Counted from the stretch's first letter, positions 24,594 through 32,215 are shown. The stretch is 34,639 nucleotides of DNA from Chloroflexota bacterium (GCA_020849725.1 JADLAZ010000042.1:1-34639), one strand, 5' to 3'. Notes: a model not told the origin generated them from the sequence alone. Made by a program: numbers and translations.

Positions 24594-25472
24594 CTAGCCT
24601 TTGACCGAGCCAGCCGACAGGCCGGAGACGACCCATTTCTGGGCACAGATGTAGATGAGAACTGGCGGGATGAGGCCCATCAGGGACGCCGCCATCATCG
24701 GTCCCCAGGGCAGCGTGTCACCGCGCACCAGGCCGATCAAGCCGACGGTGAAGGGCTTGTTCGAGTCGCGACTGATAAAGACGAGCGCGTACAAGAACTC
24801 GTTCCAGGCCTGGGTGAACGAGTAGAGAGCCACGACCGCGATAGCCGGCAGCGCCAGTGGCGCGGTGATGCGCATCAGCACACCCAGCCGCGTGCAGCCA
24901 TCGACCATGGCGGCCTCCTCCAGTTCGATGGGCAGACCGCGGAAGTAGCCGACCATCAGCCAGGTGCAGAAGGGGAGGCTGAAGGTTAGGTAGGTCAGCA
25001 CCAGCCCCTCCAGACGGTCCGTCAGGCGCAGATCGGTCAGCACCTGGAACAGCGAGATGAAGAGCAAACCACCCGGCACGAGATAGGTGATCACGATCGA
25101 GCGGGCCACCACCCGGCGGCCGGCAAAGCGCAGCCGTGTGATGGCATAGGCCGCCATCGTGCCGGTGATCATGGCCAGGATGGTGGTGGCGCTTGCCACG
25201 ATCAGGCTGTTCTTGATGTAGATCAGGAAGTTGCTTCGAAATAGAATCTGGACGTAATTCGCCATCGTCGGCGCCTGCGGCAACAAGCTCGGCTCGCGGT
25301 AGATGGCCAGGTCAGTCTTCACCGAGGTGGCGACCATCCAGTAGATCGGCCCCAGCGTCCAGACGGCGAAAAGGAGGCCGGTGACGATCATCACCGCCCG
25401 CTTGATCCAGATGCCGCGTGTGGCGTGTCGGATGATGGAGGCGGGGGCACTCGTGGTCGCTATCGTACTCAT
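24594..25472 (-). CDS. MalG-type sugar ABC transporter permease
   Basis: A 292-residue inner-membrane permease with six predicted helices. The cytoplasmic EAA loop is clear: EEAAMVDGCTRLGVLMRITA, the contact site for the ATPase. The C-terminus QKWVVSGLSAGSVKG is typical of MalG/carbohydrate uptake family 1, in which GL-x-AGSVKG closes the protein. The ATG lies 7 nt after the stop of the companion permease. No ATPase gene accompanies the pair, so they probably use a shared MsmX/UgpC-like ATPase encoded elsewhere, as is common for this family. Confidence 0.95.
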   Translation of the reverse strand: MSTIATTSAPASIIRHATRGIWIKRAVMIVTGLLFAVWTLGPIYWMVATSVKTDLAIYREPSLLPQAPTMANYVQILFRSNFLIYIKNSLIVASATTILAMITGTMAAYAITRLRFAGRRVVARSIVITYLVPGGLLFISLFQVLTDLRLTDRLEGLVLTYLTFSLPFCTWLMVGYFRGLPIELEEAAMVDGCTRLGVLMRITAPLALPAIAVVALYSFTQAWNEFLYALVFISRDSNKPFTVGLIGLVRGDTLPWGPMMAASLMGLIPPVLIYICAQKWVVSGLSAGSVKG

Positions 25473-25479
25473 CGGCTGC

Positions 25480-26442
25480 CTACGTCTCCTCCGCGAGCAT
25501 GCGCTTCGTCAGGATGTAGATGATCACGAGGAAGAACGGCATGAACAGGATCGTCAATGCCGAAGCGGTGCCGAGCCGCTGGGCTGCGGCGATGCCGACC
25601 TCATAGGCCAGCATCGGGAATGTGATCGTCGCATGGCCGGGACCGCCACCGGTCAGGATGAAGATGAAGTTGATCGAGTTGGCGGTCCAGATCGTGGAGA
25701 GCAGGACGGTGATAGCGATCACCGACGACAGCCCGGGCAGGGTGATATTGATGTACCGCTGGACGACATTGGCGCCATCGATTGAGGCCGCTTCGTACAG
25801 ATCTTTGGGGATGGATTGCAGGCCAGCCAGGAACATCATGCCGTAGAACGGCGCGCCGCTCCAAATCAGAACGAGGATGACTGACCACAGCGCGATGGCC
25901 GGGTCTGCCAACCACTGGATCAGACTATCGCTGAGGCCCAACTGAATGAGGATCATGTTGAGCATGCCGGCAGTGGTCCCGTTGTACATCCACTTCCACG
26001 TCAGGCCGATGATCAACGACGGAATCGCCCAGGGCAGGAAGCACAGCGCGCGCACGAAGTTGCGGGCCGGCATTTCCTCATTCAGGAAGAGGGCCATGAC
26101 CATGCCAATGACGACCTTGCCGGCGACGGCCGCGACGGTCATGATGGCTGTGTTGACCACCGATTTCCAGAAGACAGCGCCGAACTCCGAGCCGGTGAGG
26201 ATGGCAACGTAGTTGTCCAGGCCGACCCAGTTCGGCTGGCTCCCGATCATCTTGTCGGTGAAGCTCAGGTAGATGGCCAGCAGGAACGGATAGGCGATCA
26301 GGCCGATCAGCGCGGCGACGACTGGCAGCATCAGCACCCAGGCAAGCGCCCAATCGCGCCCGAGGAGTCGCTGCAGCCGCAGCCCGGCTGAGGGCGGCGC
26401 CATCACCTCAACGGTGCGTGTCACCTGATGCTGCTGTGTCAT
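25480..26442 (-). CDS. MalF-type sugar ABC transporter permease
   Basis: A 320-residue permease, first gene of the importer unit. There are six predicted helices (first ~32-54: WVLMLPVVAALIGLIAYPFL) and an EAA loop YEAASIDGANVVQRYINITLP. The elements FLPWAIPSLIIGLTWKWMY and FILTGGGPGHAT are characteristic of MalF/UgpA-like proteins. ATG 26442 is chosen with GAGG ~8 nt upstream; an open frame to 26580 crosses the promoter region and lacks homology. Transcription should start from the promoter at 26529-26557, leaving an ~80-nt leader. Confidence 0.95.
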   Translation of the reverse strand: MTQQHQVTRTVEVMAPPSAGLRLQRLLGRDWALAWVLMLPVVAALIGLIAYPFLLAIYLSFTDKMIGSQPNWVGLDNYVAILTGSEFGAVFWKSVVNTAIMTVAAVAGKVVIGMVMALFLNEEMPARNFVRALCFLPWAIPSLIIGLTWKWMYNGTTAGMLNMILIQLGLSDSLIQWLADPAIALWSVILVLIWSGAPFYGMMFLAGLQSIPKDLYEAASIDGANVVQRYINITLPGLSSVIAITVLLSTIWTANSINFIFILTGGGPGHATITFPMLAYEVGIAAAQRLGTASALTILFMPFFLVIIYILTKRMLAEET

Positions 26443-26528
26443 GCGGCTACCTCGGAATCTGGGCCAGCGGCGCCGATGGTCACGCCGAACCGCGTCGTGG
26501 GGCGCCGGTCGCCCCTGAGACTGGTCCA

Positions 26529-26557
26529 AGCATAGGCCACACCGGGAGCGGCGACAA
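26529..26557 (-). promoter_or_regulatory. promoter of the sugar importer operon
   Basis: Read leftward: TTGTCG (26557-26552), a 17-bp spacer, TATGCT (26534-26529). Each hexamer matches 4/6. The predicted start is near 26522. No clear repressor palindrome was found in the leader. Confidence 0.58.
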
Positions 26558-26588
26558 GGGTACTGGCGGCGGAGCCTCACAACGCGGT

Positions 26589-26648
26589 GGGGTGGGCAAC
26601 GTGGGCAGAGCGGGACGAGCTGCCCTCCGCAACTTCGCCGCCCACCCC
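26589..26648 (-). terminator. nested inverted repeat after the methyltransferase pair
   Basis: GGGGTGGGC (26589-26597) pairs with GCCCACCCC (26640-26648), and within the 42-nt loop GGGCAG pairs with CTGCCC. It lies just past the stop of the leftward methyltransferase gene and before the importer promoter, so it could insulate the two units. Confidence 0.5.
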
Positions 26649-26664
26649 GAACGAGCGGGTATCC

Positions 26665-27726
26665 CTACTGGCCGACGAACAGAAACTCCCGCACCTGATT
26701 CCGGTTGTCGCCTACGCGCTGCCCGTGCGTGCCGAACGAGTAGCGGTGATCGATGCCGTGGACGATCACGCGCCGTTTAACAGCGCGCAGCAGCGTCAGC
26801 ATCCGCTCGTGGTCGGGCAGTGCGTTGGAGGCGTAGCTGACGACGAGAATGCTGTCCCGGTAGCGGTCGAACAAGTCGGCGAGTGCGGCGTCGATGGCCG
26901 CGAGGCGGTCGAAGCGGGTCGGCAGCCGGGCGAACTTGCGGGTGCGCGTAGCCGGCAGGATCGTCAGGCCGGACCAGGCGCGCGCCAGCCCCTCGACGAA
27001 GTGGTAGCGGCGGCTGTAATCATTGTCACTGAGCGGGCTGGCATAGGGCGGGTCGATGTAGACTAGGTCCGGCGGTGGGTCGAGCGCCAGGTCGAAGATG
27101 TCGCCCCACGCCGCGCGCTGCGGCTGGCCAGTATCGAATACGGCTGCGTTGAAGCGCTCGGCCGCGTCGCGGATGTGCTGCGCCAGCGATGTGCGCAGAT
27201 CGCGGCGGCCGTCGTCGTAGCGCAGGCCGGTGTAGGTGAAGATTCCGCGCGGGCGGCGGCGCAGGCAGGCGCGCACGACGGCAGCGATCGCCAGCGAGCG
27301 CGTGGCGTCGTCGTCAAGCTCGATCAGGTGGGCGAGGATATGGTCAAGCAGCCGGTTCTCCTCGTCGGTGAAGTAGAGGCCGGCGAAGGTGCGCTGCACG
27401 AAGTCGCCGGCGGCCGGATGTGGCGTCAGGAGTTGCTCGACTGTGGCCGGCGCAAGGCGCGTGTGGCTGTTCGCGACGCAGGCGGCCGCCGTGTGATACG
27501 CGATCGCCAGGTAGTCGTTGCTGACGACGGACTTGCCCATCGCCTTCAGCAGGTAGCTGACCGCCGCACTGCCGCTGAAGGCGTCGAGGACGGTCGTGAC
27601 AGGCAGGTCGGCCAGCACCGGCCGTAGAAATGGTAGGAGCGCCTGCTTGCTGCCCATGTAGCGCGACGACGGGAAGCAGGCCAGCCGCTCCTCAATCGGC
27701 TGCGCCTCCGGCGCGAGGGCGCTCAC
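26665..27726 (-). CDS. D12-class DNA adenine-N6 methyltransferase
   Basis: A 353-residue alpha-class adenine methyltransferase. Order of motifs: RYMGSK (22-27, motif X), the AdoMet loop LDAFSGSAAVSYLL (47-60, motif I), an acidic ND (70-71), and the catalytic DPPY at 225-228 (YIDPPYAS, motif IV); a target-recognition region lies between. It transfers a methyl group from AdoMet to adenine in a specific DNA sequence that cannot be read from the protein. The GTG start overlaps the stop of the upstream methyltransferase (GTGA), so the two are coupled. Size and GSK form recall the type II/IIS modification enzymes that work in pairs on asymmetric sites. No endonuclease gene is adjacent. Confidence 0.93.
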   Translation of the reverse strand: MSALAPEAQPIEERLACFPSSRYMGSKQALLPFLRPVLADLPVTTVLDAFSGSAAVSYLLKAMGKSVVSNDYLAIAYHTAAACVANSHTRLAPATVEQLLTPHPAAGDFVQRTFAGLYFTDEENRLLDHILAHLIELDDDATRSLAIAAVVRACLRRRPRGIFTYTGLRYDDGRRDLRTSLAQHIRDAAERFNAAVFDTGQPQRAAWGDIFDLALDPPPDLVYIDPPYASPLSDNDYSRRYHFVEGLARAWSGLTILPATRTRKFARLPTRFDRLAAIDAALADLFDRYRDSILVVSYASNALPDHERMLTLLRAVKRRVIVHGIDHRYSFGTHGQRVGDNRNQVREFLFVGQ

Positions 27727-28595
27727 GCGCCGGCCGCCCAGGGCGTGACCAGGATCTCGCGCGCGGCGCCACGGCCGGCGCCGTCGTGGTTGATCGAGCG
27801 CGCGGCGCTGAGCGGGATGATGCGGTAGCGGGCATACAGGCGCCGGGCCAGGGGGGTGTCGGCATTGGTCAGCAGCGGGTAGGCGCCGCGCTCGACCAGC
27901 GCGGCGAAGACGTCGGCCAGCGCAACGTGGTCGGCGTCGCGGAACTGGCGGTCGGTGTAGCGGCGGAAGTCGGCGTAGGCGCCGGCAGGTAGGTAGGGTG
28001 GATCGAGGTAGATCAAATCGCGGGCGCGGGCATGGCGATCGAGGAAGGCCCGGTAGTCGTCGCTCTCCAGCGTGGCCCCGGCGAGCGCCGCGCCGGAAGC
28101 GGTGATCTGAGCCAGGTCATACAGACGCGGCCGGGCATAGCGGCCGAGCGGTGTGTTGAACTGGCCGTGCCGGTTGACTCGCCACAACCCGTTGAAGCAG
28201 GTCTTGTTCAGATAGATGAAGCGGGCGGCCCGCTCCAGCGGCGGCAGGTCAACCGGCGCCATGGCGCGCACGCGATAAAACTGGTCGGACGAGTGACCGG
28301 CGGCGTAGGCGTCCAGCCGAACCAGCAGCGCCGGCAGAGAATCGCGCACCGCGCGGTAGGCATCCATGAGTTCGCTGTTGGCGTCGTTGAGCAGCAGCGG
28401 CGGCCGACCCAGCGCCAGCGCGACCGCGCCACCGCCGGCGAACGGCTCCAGGAAGCGGCCGAAATGGGGTGGCGCGGCCGCCAGGATCATCGGCGCCAGT
28501 CGTCGCTTGCCGCCGGCCCATTTGACGAACGGCCGAGCCACCGGTGACCCAACGGTCGCCAGCGAGGCTGGGATTGGCGTCATCTGTGGCGTCAT
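27723..28595 (-). CDS. Dam-family DNA adenine methyltransferase
   Basis: A 290-residue Dam/DpnM-like enzyme: KWAGGK (25-30), EPFAGGGAVAL (50-60), LNDANSEL (69-76), the family hallmark YLNKTCFNGLWRVN followed by FNTPLG (~128-151), and catalytic DPPY (198-201). Dam/DpnM relatives often methylate GATC, but specificity must be tested. AGGAGG lies 7 nt before ATG 28595. A leftward TATACT (28620-28615) lies 20 nt upstream without a clear -35 and would give a very short leader. The gene is translationally coupled to a second adenine methyltransferase downstream. Together they look like the modification half of a restriction system, or a solitary epigenetic pair. Confidence 0.94.
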   Translation of the reverse strand: MTPQMTPIPASLATVGSPVARPFVKWAGGKRRLAPMILAAAPPHFGRFLEPFAGGGAVALALGRPPLLLNDANSELMDAYRAVRDSLPALLVRLDAYAAGHSSDQFYRVRAMAPVDLPPLERAARFIYLNKTCFNGLWRVNRHGQFNTPLGRYARPRLYDLAQITASGAALAGATLESDDYRAFLDRHARARDLIYLDPPYLPAGAYADFRRYTDRQFRDADHVALADVFAALVERGAYPLLTNADTPLARRLYARYRIIPLSAARSINHDGAGRGAAREILVTPWAAGA

Positions 28596-28729
28596 CGCGG
28601 CGCCTCCTGTCGGCAGTATAGCCGGCGCGAGGCGGCCGCCAGGTGACTGTCAGGCAGCGGTGTCCGCGGGGTAGACAAGGTAGATGGAGGAGGTAGGACT
28701 GGCTGGCGATGCGGTGGACTGGCATCAAC

Positions 28730-28759
28730 TTGTCGCTGTGTGGTGGCCATCGCTATACT
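28730..28759 (+). promoter_or_regulatory. promoter of the SCO1664-family gene
   Basis: TTGTCG (28730-28735), an 18-bp spacer, TATACT (28754-28759), followed by an AT-rich stretch. Transcription would begin near 28766, about 86 nt before ATG 28852. Confidence 0.6.
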
Positions 28760-28851
28760 TTAACAATCGACCGATAGGCGTTGGCGGACCGCATCGTCAG
28801 TGACCTGGTTGAGCGACCGGTCGTGGTCGCAATGCTGTGATAGGGCGACGC

Positions 28852-29610
28852 ATGGGCAGGCGACGGCTAACGAGCGAGGATGCGGGGTTGTTCTCCTGGG
28901 AGGACGAGGCCGCCGTCGTGCAGGAGTTGCAGCATGGCCGCATCGTGGCCTGTGAGCCGCTGCCGTGGGGATCGAACTACAGCTTCGGTGTGGCAGTCGC
29001 TGGTGACGGCGGACCGGAGCGGATCGCCGTCTACAAGCCACGCCGGGGCGAGGCGCCGCTGTGGGACTTCCCGTCGGGCACGCTCTACCGGCGCGAGCAC
29101 GCGGCCTACCTGCTGAGCCGAAATCTGGGCTGGCCCGACATTCCGCCGACCGTCGTGCGCGACGGGCCACACGGCATCGGCACCGTGCAGCTCTACATCG
29201 AACCGCGCGAGAGCGCCGGCTACTCGCAGATCCGCCGCTCCCACGGCGACGATCTGCGCCGGATGGCGCTGTTCGATCTCATTACCAACAATGCCGACCG
29301 CAAATCTGGGCATTGCCTGCTCGACACAGCCGGCCGCCTGTGGGGCATCGACCATGGCCTGACGTTTCACAGCCAGTTCAAGCTGCGCACCGTCATCTGG
29401 GACTTCTGCGGCGAGCCGCTGCCGACTGACGCCCAGGCGACCCTGGAGGCGCTGTGCGAGCAGCCGCGCGAGAGCGAGGTGCGGGCGCTGCTGGGCGAGT
29501 GGGTCTCGCGCGGCGAAATCAGCGCCTTCTACCGCCGTGTCGAGCAGATGGCGCTCAGCGGTGTCTTCCCGGAACTCGAGTCCTACCGCAACGTGCCCTG
29601 GGGCTGGTAG
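28852..29610 (+). CDS. SCO1664-family protein (PI3/4-kinase-like fold)
   Basis: A 252-residue protein of the SCO1664/TIGR03843 family, distantly related to phosphatidylinositol 3/4-kinases. Kinase-like landmarks: Lys62 in AVYKPRRGE (ATP-binding Lys), WDFPSGTLYRRE with Glu82, the catalytic-loop-like NNADRK (146-151) and IDHG (166-169, metal-binding Asp), then LRTVIWDFCGEPLP. The natural substrate of this bacterial family is not established to my knowledge. In actinobacteria it commonly sits near a histidine-phosphatase-like gene; here no such partner is visible. ATG 28852 is preferred to GTG 28837, though the Shine-Dalgarno (AGGG) is weak for either. A 10-bp hairpin follows the stop. Confidence 0.88.
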   Translation: MGRRRLTSEDAGLFSWEDEAAVVQELQHGRIVACEPLPWGSNYSFGVAVAGDGGPERIAVYKPRRGEAPLWDFPSGTLYRREHAAYLLSRNLGWPDIPPTVVRDGPHGIGTVQLYIEPRESAGYSQIRRSHGDDLRRMALFDLITNNADRKSGHCLLDTAGRLWGIDHGLTFHSQFKLRTVIWDFCGEPLPTDAQATLEALCEQPRESEVRALLGEWVSRGEISAFYRRVEQMALSGVFPELESYRNVPWGW

Positions 29611-29625
29611 GCCGGCTCGGCTAGT

Positions 29626-29656
29626 GGCCATCTGCGGCTCGCTCGTGCAGATGGCC
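29626..29656 (+). terminator. hairpin after the SCO1664-family gene
   Basis: GGCCATCTGC (29626-29635) pairs perfectly with GCAGATGGCC (29647-29656) around an 11-nt loop, 15 nt after the stop codon. No U-tract follows. Confidence 0.7.
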
Positions 29657-29729
29657 CTCTCCGGTGATCGGGCTGTCACACCAGGTGGCCGCATGCTCGC
29701 CCCGTCACCATCACTGTCAGCGCACAAGT

Positions 29730-29834
29730 GGCCTATGTGTTCGCTGCGATAGTCGCGGTGGCGGGGAATTGGCCCTCGGCGAGCCACGCCGTGGAACGCC
29801 GGTGGTGTTGGCGGGTTGTACCCGGCCTATGTGT
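29730..29834. repeat. two 11-bp direct repeats
   Basis: GGCCTATGTGT occurs at 29730-29740 and again at 29824-29834; the second copy runs into the 20-bp palindrome. The spacing is 94 bp. It may be a duplicated half-site or chance. Confidence 0.35.
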
Positions 29835-29849
29835 CACAATTGTGACACA
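29830..29849. promoter_or_regulatory. perfect 20-bp palindrome, likely operator
   Basis: Arms TGTGTCACAA and TTGTGACACA with no spacer and no mismatch. It ends 12 bp upstream of the -35 at 29862, so its centre is about 57 bp before the predicted transcript start, a usual place for an activator site. GTCACA/TGTGAC half-sites resemble those of CRP/FNR-type or TetR/MarR-type regulators, but the arrangement (half-sites facing the other way from the CRP consensus) prevents a firm name. Confidence 0.7.
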
Positions 29850-29861
29850 GAATCCGATGTA

Positions 29862-29890
29862 TTGACAGTTGGTGTTGCCCTTGGTAATGT
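29862..29890 (+). promoter_or_regulatory. promoter ahead of the secreted-protein gene
   Basis: TTGACA (29862-29867, perfect), a 17-bp spacer, TAATGT (29885-29890). The predicted start near 29897 gives a leader of ~240 nt up to ATG 30138, containing two hairpins. Confidence 0.6.
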
Positions 29891-29957
29891 CGCGTCGTGT
29901 GACCAGTTCCTTTGACTGGCTGTCTAAACCGAAGCCCAGACGGGATGCCCAGACCAC

Positions 29958-29987
29958 CGTATGGGCGGTTCGCGAACCACCCATACG
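29958..29987 (+). other. 30-nt near-perfect hairpin in the leader
   Basis: The stretch 29958-29987 reads almost the same on both strands: CGTATGGG-c-GGTTCGC on the left and GCGAACC-a-CCCATACG on the right, with one C-A mismatch. As RNA it would fold into a strong stem with a tiny loop; as DNA it could be a dimer-binding site. It lies ~60-90 nt after the predicted start, so attenuation or a small RNA end are both possible. Confidence 0.55.
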
Positions 29988-30137
29988 CTACGTAATACGA
30001 AATATACTATTCCCATGTGCGCTTCGGTATAGGAGCGTATCGGTTTCGGCGTGGCGCCTAGCTGGGGTGGAACTGCCCATGCCCACACCGCCTGCGGCAT
30101 TGGTTGCAGGCATACAGCTTTGAGAGGAGAGACCCGC

Positions 30138-30596
30138 ATGTCGGCAATCACACGGGTGGCTCTTGCGCTTCTCGCCGTCCTGATTCTTGCGCCTATCGCT
30201 CCTGTGAGCGTTGGCGCTGCTGAGCCACCCGTCAAACAGATTGAGATTGAGGCCGAACACGGTGGCGATGATGACAGTGTCGGCGCGGCCAAGGCCAAGC
30301 CGGCGAAGTTTGGCTTGGACAAGATATCGATCGCACCGAAGCGCGCCTATGCGCGCGAGTGGGTTCGGTTCGGTTCGAGAGTCAAGGGCGGTCCGGCCGA
30401 AGTCTGGTACGCTGTTGCTGATAGTCGCGGCAGGATTCTTTACGTGTCGCTGCCATGCTGGTGTGGCAATGGCGCTATCTGGATTTACGACGTGTTTCCA
30501 ACGGCCGGAACCTATTACGTCTTCTTCATGGCCAATAGGAACGGGCGCTGGGTCAACGCTAAGCTGAAGGTCCGAATTCTGCCAGTGCGGCGCTAG
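30138..30596 (+). CDS. small secreted protein of unknown function
   Basis: A 152-residue protein with a clear Sec signal peptide (basic SAITR, hydrophobic core to about residue 20, cleavage likely after Ala27/Ala28). The mature part has an acidic segment (HGGDDDSVG), then a compact strand-rich domain (~58-150) with a Cys-Trp-Cys pair (C107, C109) and many aromatics (AIWIYDVF, TYYVFFMANRNGRW). The layout suggests a small immunoglobulin- or bacterial pre-peptidase-like beta sandwich, but I cannot name a family. GAGGAG is ~8 nt before the ATG. Its codons and surroundings are less GC-rich than the neighbouring genes, hinting at later acquisition. It has its own promoter with a palindromic site and a long structured leader. 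Confidence 0.78.
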   Translation: MSAITRVALALLAVLILAPIAPVSVGAAEPPVKQIEIEAEHGGDDDSVGAAKAKPAKFGLDKISIAPKRAYAREWVRFGSRVKGGPAEVWYAVADSRGRILYVSLPCWCGNGAIWIYDVFPTAGTYYVFFMANRNGRWVNAKLKVRILPVRR

Positions 30597-30672
30597 TGGA
30601 AGCATGTTTCCCGCGGCCGAGGCCAGTGCTCAATCCAGGCGATGTTGGGATGGATGACCTGGGTACAGACTG

Positions 30673-31977
30673 TTACAGGTCGGCGAAATAGGTGCGGCAG
30701 GCCATGTCGAGCAGATCGGCGCTGATCTCCGGCTGAATGCCCTTGTAACGGGCGATGCCGATCAATTGGCGCAGGATGTCGCGCGGCTGGCAGGCGCGCA
30801 GGTCGCGCTTGTGAGTGACGTAATGCTCCTTGAGCAGATAGACCAGGCCGTCGTTGCTGTAGGTGATGCCCAGCGCCTGGCACTGCCGCCGGAAGATCTC
30901 TCGGAATTGCTCGACGGTCGGGTTGCCAATGCGGATCTTGTTCTGGATGCGGCGAAGAAACGCCTCATCGACGAGCGAGCGCGGCTCCAAGTTGGTCGAG
31001 AAGACGATCAACTGATCGAATGGAACCTCGATCTTCTTGCCGGTGTGCAGCGTCAGGTAGTCGAGACGCTTCTCCAGCGGCACGATCCAGCGGTTGAGCA
31101 ACTCCTGCGGGCTGACCTGCTGGCGGCCGAAGTCGTCGATCAGGAACAGGCCGCCGTTCGCCTTCACCTGGAGGGGAGCCTGGTAGAACTTGTTGGCCTC
31201 GTCGTAGACCAGGTCGAGACTGGCCAGGATCAACTCGCCGCCCACGATGATGACCGGGCGCTGGCACAGCACCCAGCGTTGGTCGTGCCCGGTCAGGCGG
31301 GTTGTGCCGTTGGCGGACCGCATCGGCGTGGCCGGCACGTGGTTGTGGCTGTCGAGCACCTTGATGACGTGACCATCGACGGCCAGGGCGCAGGGGATAT
31401 AGATCGCGCCACCAAGCAGCCGGGCGATGTGCTCGGCCAGCACGGTCTTGCCGTTGCCCGGTGGTCCGTAGAGGAACATCGAGCGGCCGGTGTTGACGGC
31501 CTGACCGAGGGCGTCGATGGTGGCATCATCCAGGACCAGATCGGCCAGTGCCCGCCGCGCGTCGGCCGGGCTGACGCGCACATCGGCGATCGCCTGAGCC
31601 GTCACGACCTGGCGGTACTCATCGAGCGTCACCGGCGCCGGTCCGGTATAGGCGCTGCGTGCCAGGACGTCATGAACGCGGTTCATGCCCTTGACGGTGA
31701 TGGCGTATTGGTAGGCCAGCTCGCCGAACCCGCTGCTGCCGCCGACCTCGACCAGCTCTTCGCGTTTGAGCAGCGCGAGCGCCTTGTCCACGATATTGAA
31801 GAAGGGCAGACAGAGCGTGTCGGCGATCGCCTGGGCAGTGATGTTGCTGGTGAAATAGACCGTCTTCAACACCAGATCGGCAATGAACGCCAGATCAAGA
31901 CCGGTTTCAGCGATGGACTGGGGTTCGGCCATCAGTTGGAGGAGTGATGGCGTCTCTTCGATCGCGTGGCTCACCAT
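30673..31977 (-). CDS. AAA+ ATPase with N-terminal winged-helix-like region
   Basis: A 434-residue protein. The N-terminus (~20-110) is helical with a winged-helix look (ITAQAIADTLCLPFFNIVDKAL, then LLKREELVEV). The AAA+ module follows: Walker A YGPPGNGKT (~170-178), Walker B LFLIDDFGR (~277-285), sensor-1 FSTNL (~326-330), an arginine finger in AFLRRIQNKI, and a helical lid. The family is recognisable as ATPases of the MoxR/RuvB-like broad group but no specific role can be read. ATG 31977 has GAGG upstream, although the spacing is long; GTG 31992 is an alternative. The 238 nt separating it from recO contain no promoter I could defend and only a short GCTGCC/GGCAGC hairpin (32163-32178) that may end the recO transcript. 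Confidence 0.85.
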   Translation of the reverse strand: MVSHAIEETPSLLQLMAEPQSIAETGLDLAFIADLVLKTVYFTSNITAQAIADTLCLPFFNIVDKALALLKREELVEVGGSSGFGELAYQYAITVKGMNRVHDVLARSAYTGPAPVTLDEYRQVVTAQAIADVRVSPADARRALADLVLDDATIDALGQAVNTGRSMFLYGPPGNGKTVLAEHIARLLGGAIYIPCALAVDGHVIKVLDSHNHVPATPMRSANGTTRLTGHDQRWVLCQRPVIIVGGELILASLDLVYDEANKFYQAPLQVKANGGLFLIDDFGRQQVSPQELLNRWIVPLEKRLDYLTLHTGKKIEVPFDQLIVFSTNLEPRSLVDEAFLRRIQNKIRIGNPTVEQFREIFRRQCQALGITYSNDGLVYLLKEHYVTHKRDLRACQPRDILRQLIGIARYKGIQPEISADLLDMACRTYFADL

Positions 31978-32215
31978 CCGTGAGGCCCTCACCGGCTACA
32001 GGGCCGCGCCCGCCCAGCACGAATGCTCAACCGCCCAGCGCAGGCGTCGCGTGCCTGCTAGGGGTGTTGTCGGCCGGACGCGAGCGTGGATGAAGGGGCG
32101 CACCACCCTCCGGCGCCATGACGGTGGTCCCGGTTCGCGGCGACGATCGGTGTGGCGCGGGTGCTGCCTGGCGGCAGCCGCGGTGAGCCGGGCGCGCTGG
32201 CCGCGTGGCCCAAGG

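Larger units (their letters stand above)
29657..30137. other. 481-nt non-coding region rich in palindromes
   Basis: No credible gene: short frames here overlap one another and lack a Shine-Dalgarno. It is visibly AT-richer than the rest of the window. It holds a perfect 20-bp palindrome, a sigma-70-type promoter, a CCAGT/ACTGG hairpin just after the predicted start, a 30-nt near-perfect hairpin, and two copies of GGCCTATGTGT (29730-29740 and 29824-29834). The predicted transcript would run ~240 nt before the secreted-protein gene, long enough to hold a regulatory RNA or a small non-coding RNA. Confidence 0.6.

Noticed and set aside
29869..30123. 84-codon open frame in the palindrome-rich region
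   Set aside because: It crosses the -10 of the predicted promoter and the 30-nt hairpin, lacks a Shine-Dalgarno and shows no domain.
30766..31947. 393-aa open frame antisense to the AAA ATPase
   Set aside because: No recognisable domain, and the opposite strand has complete Walker A, Walker B and sensor motifs.
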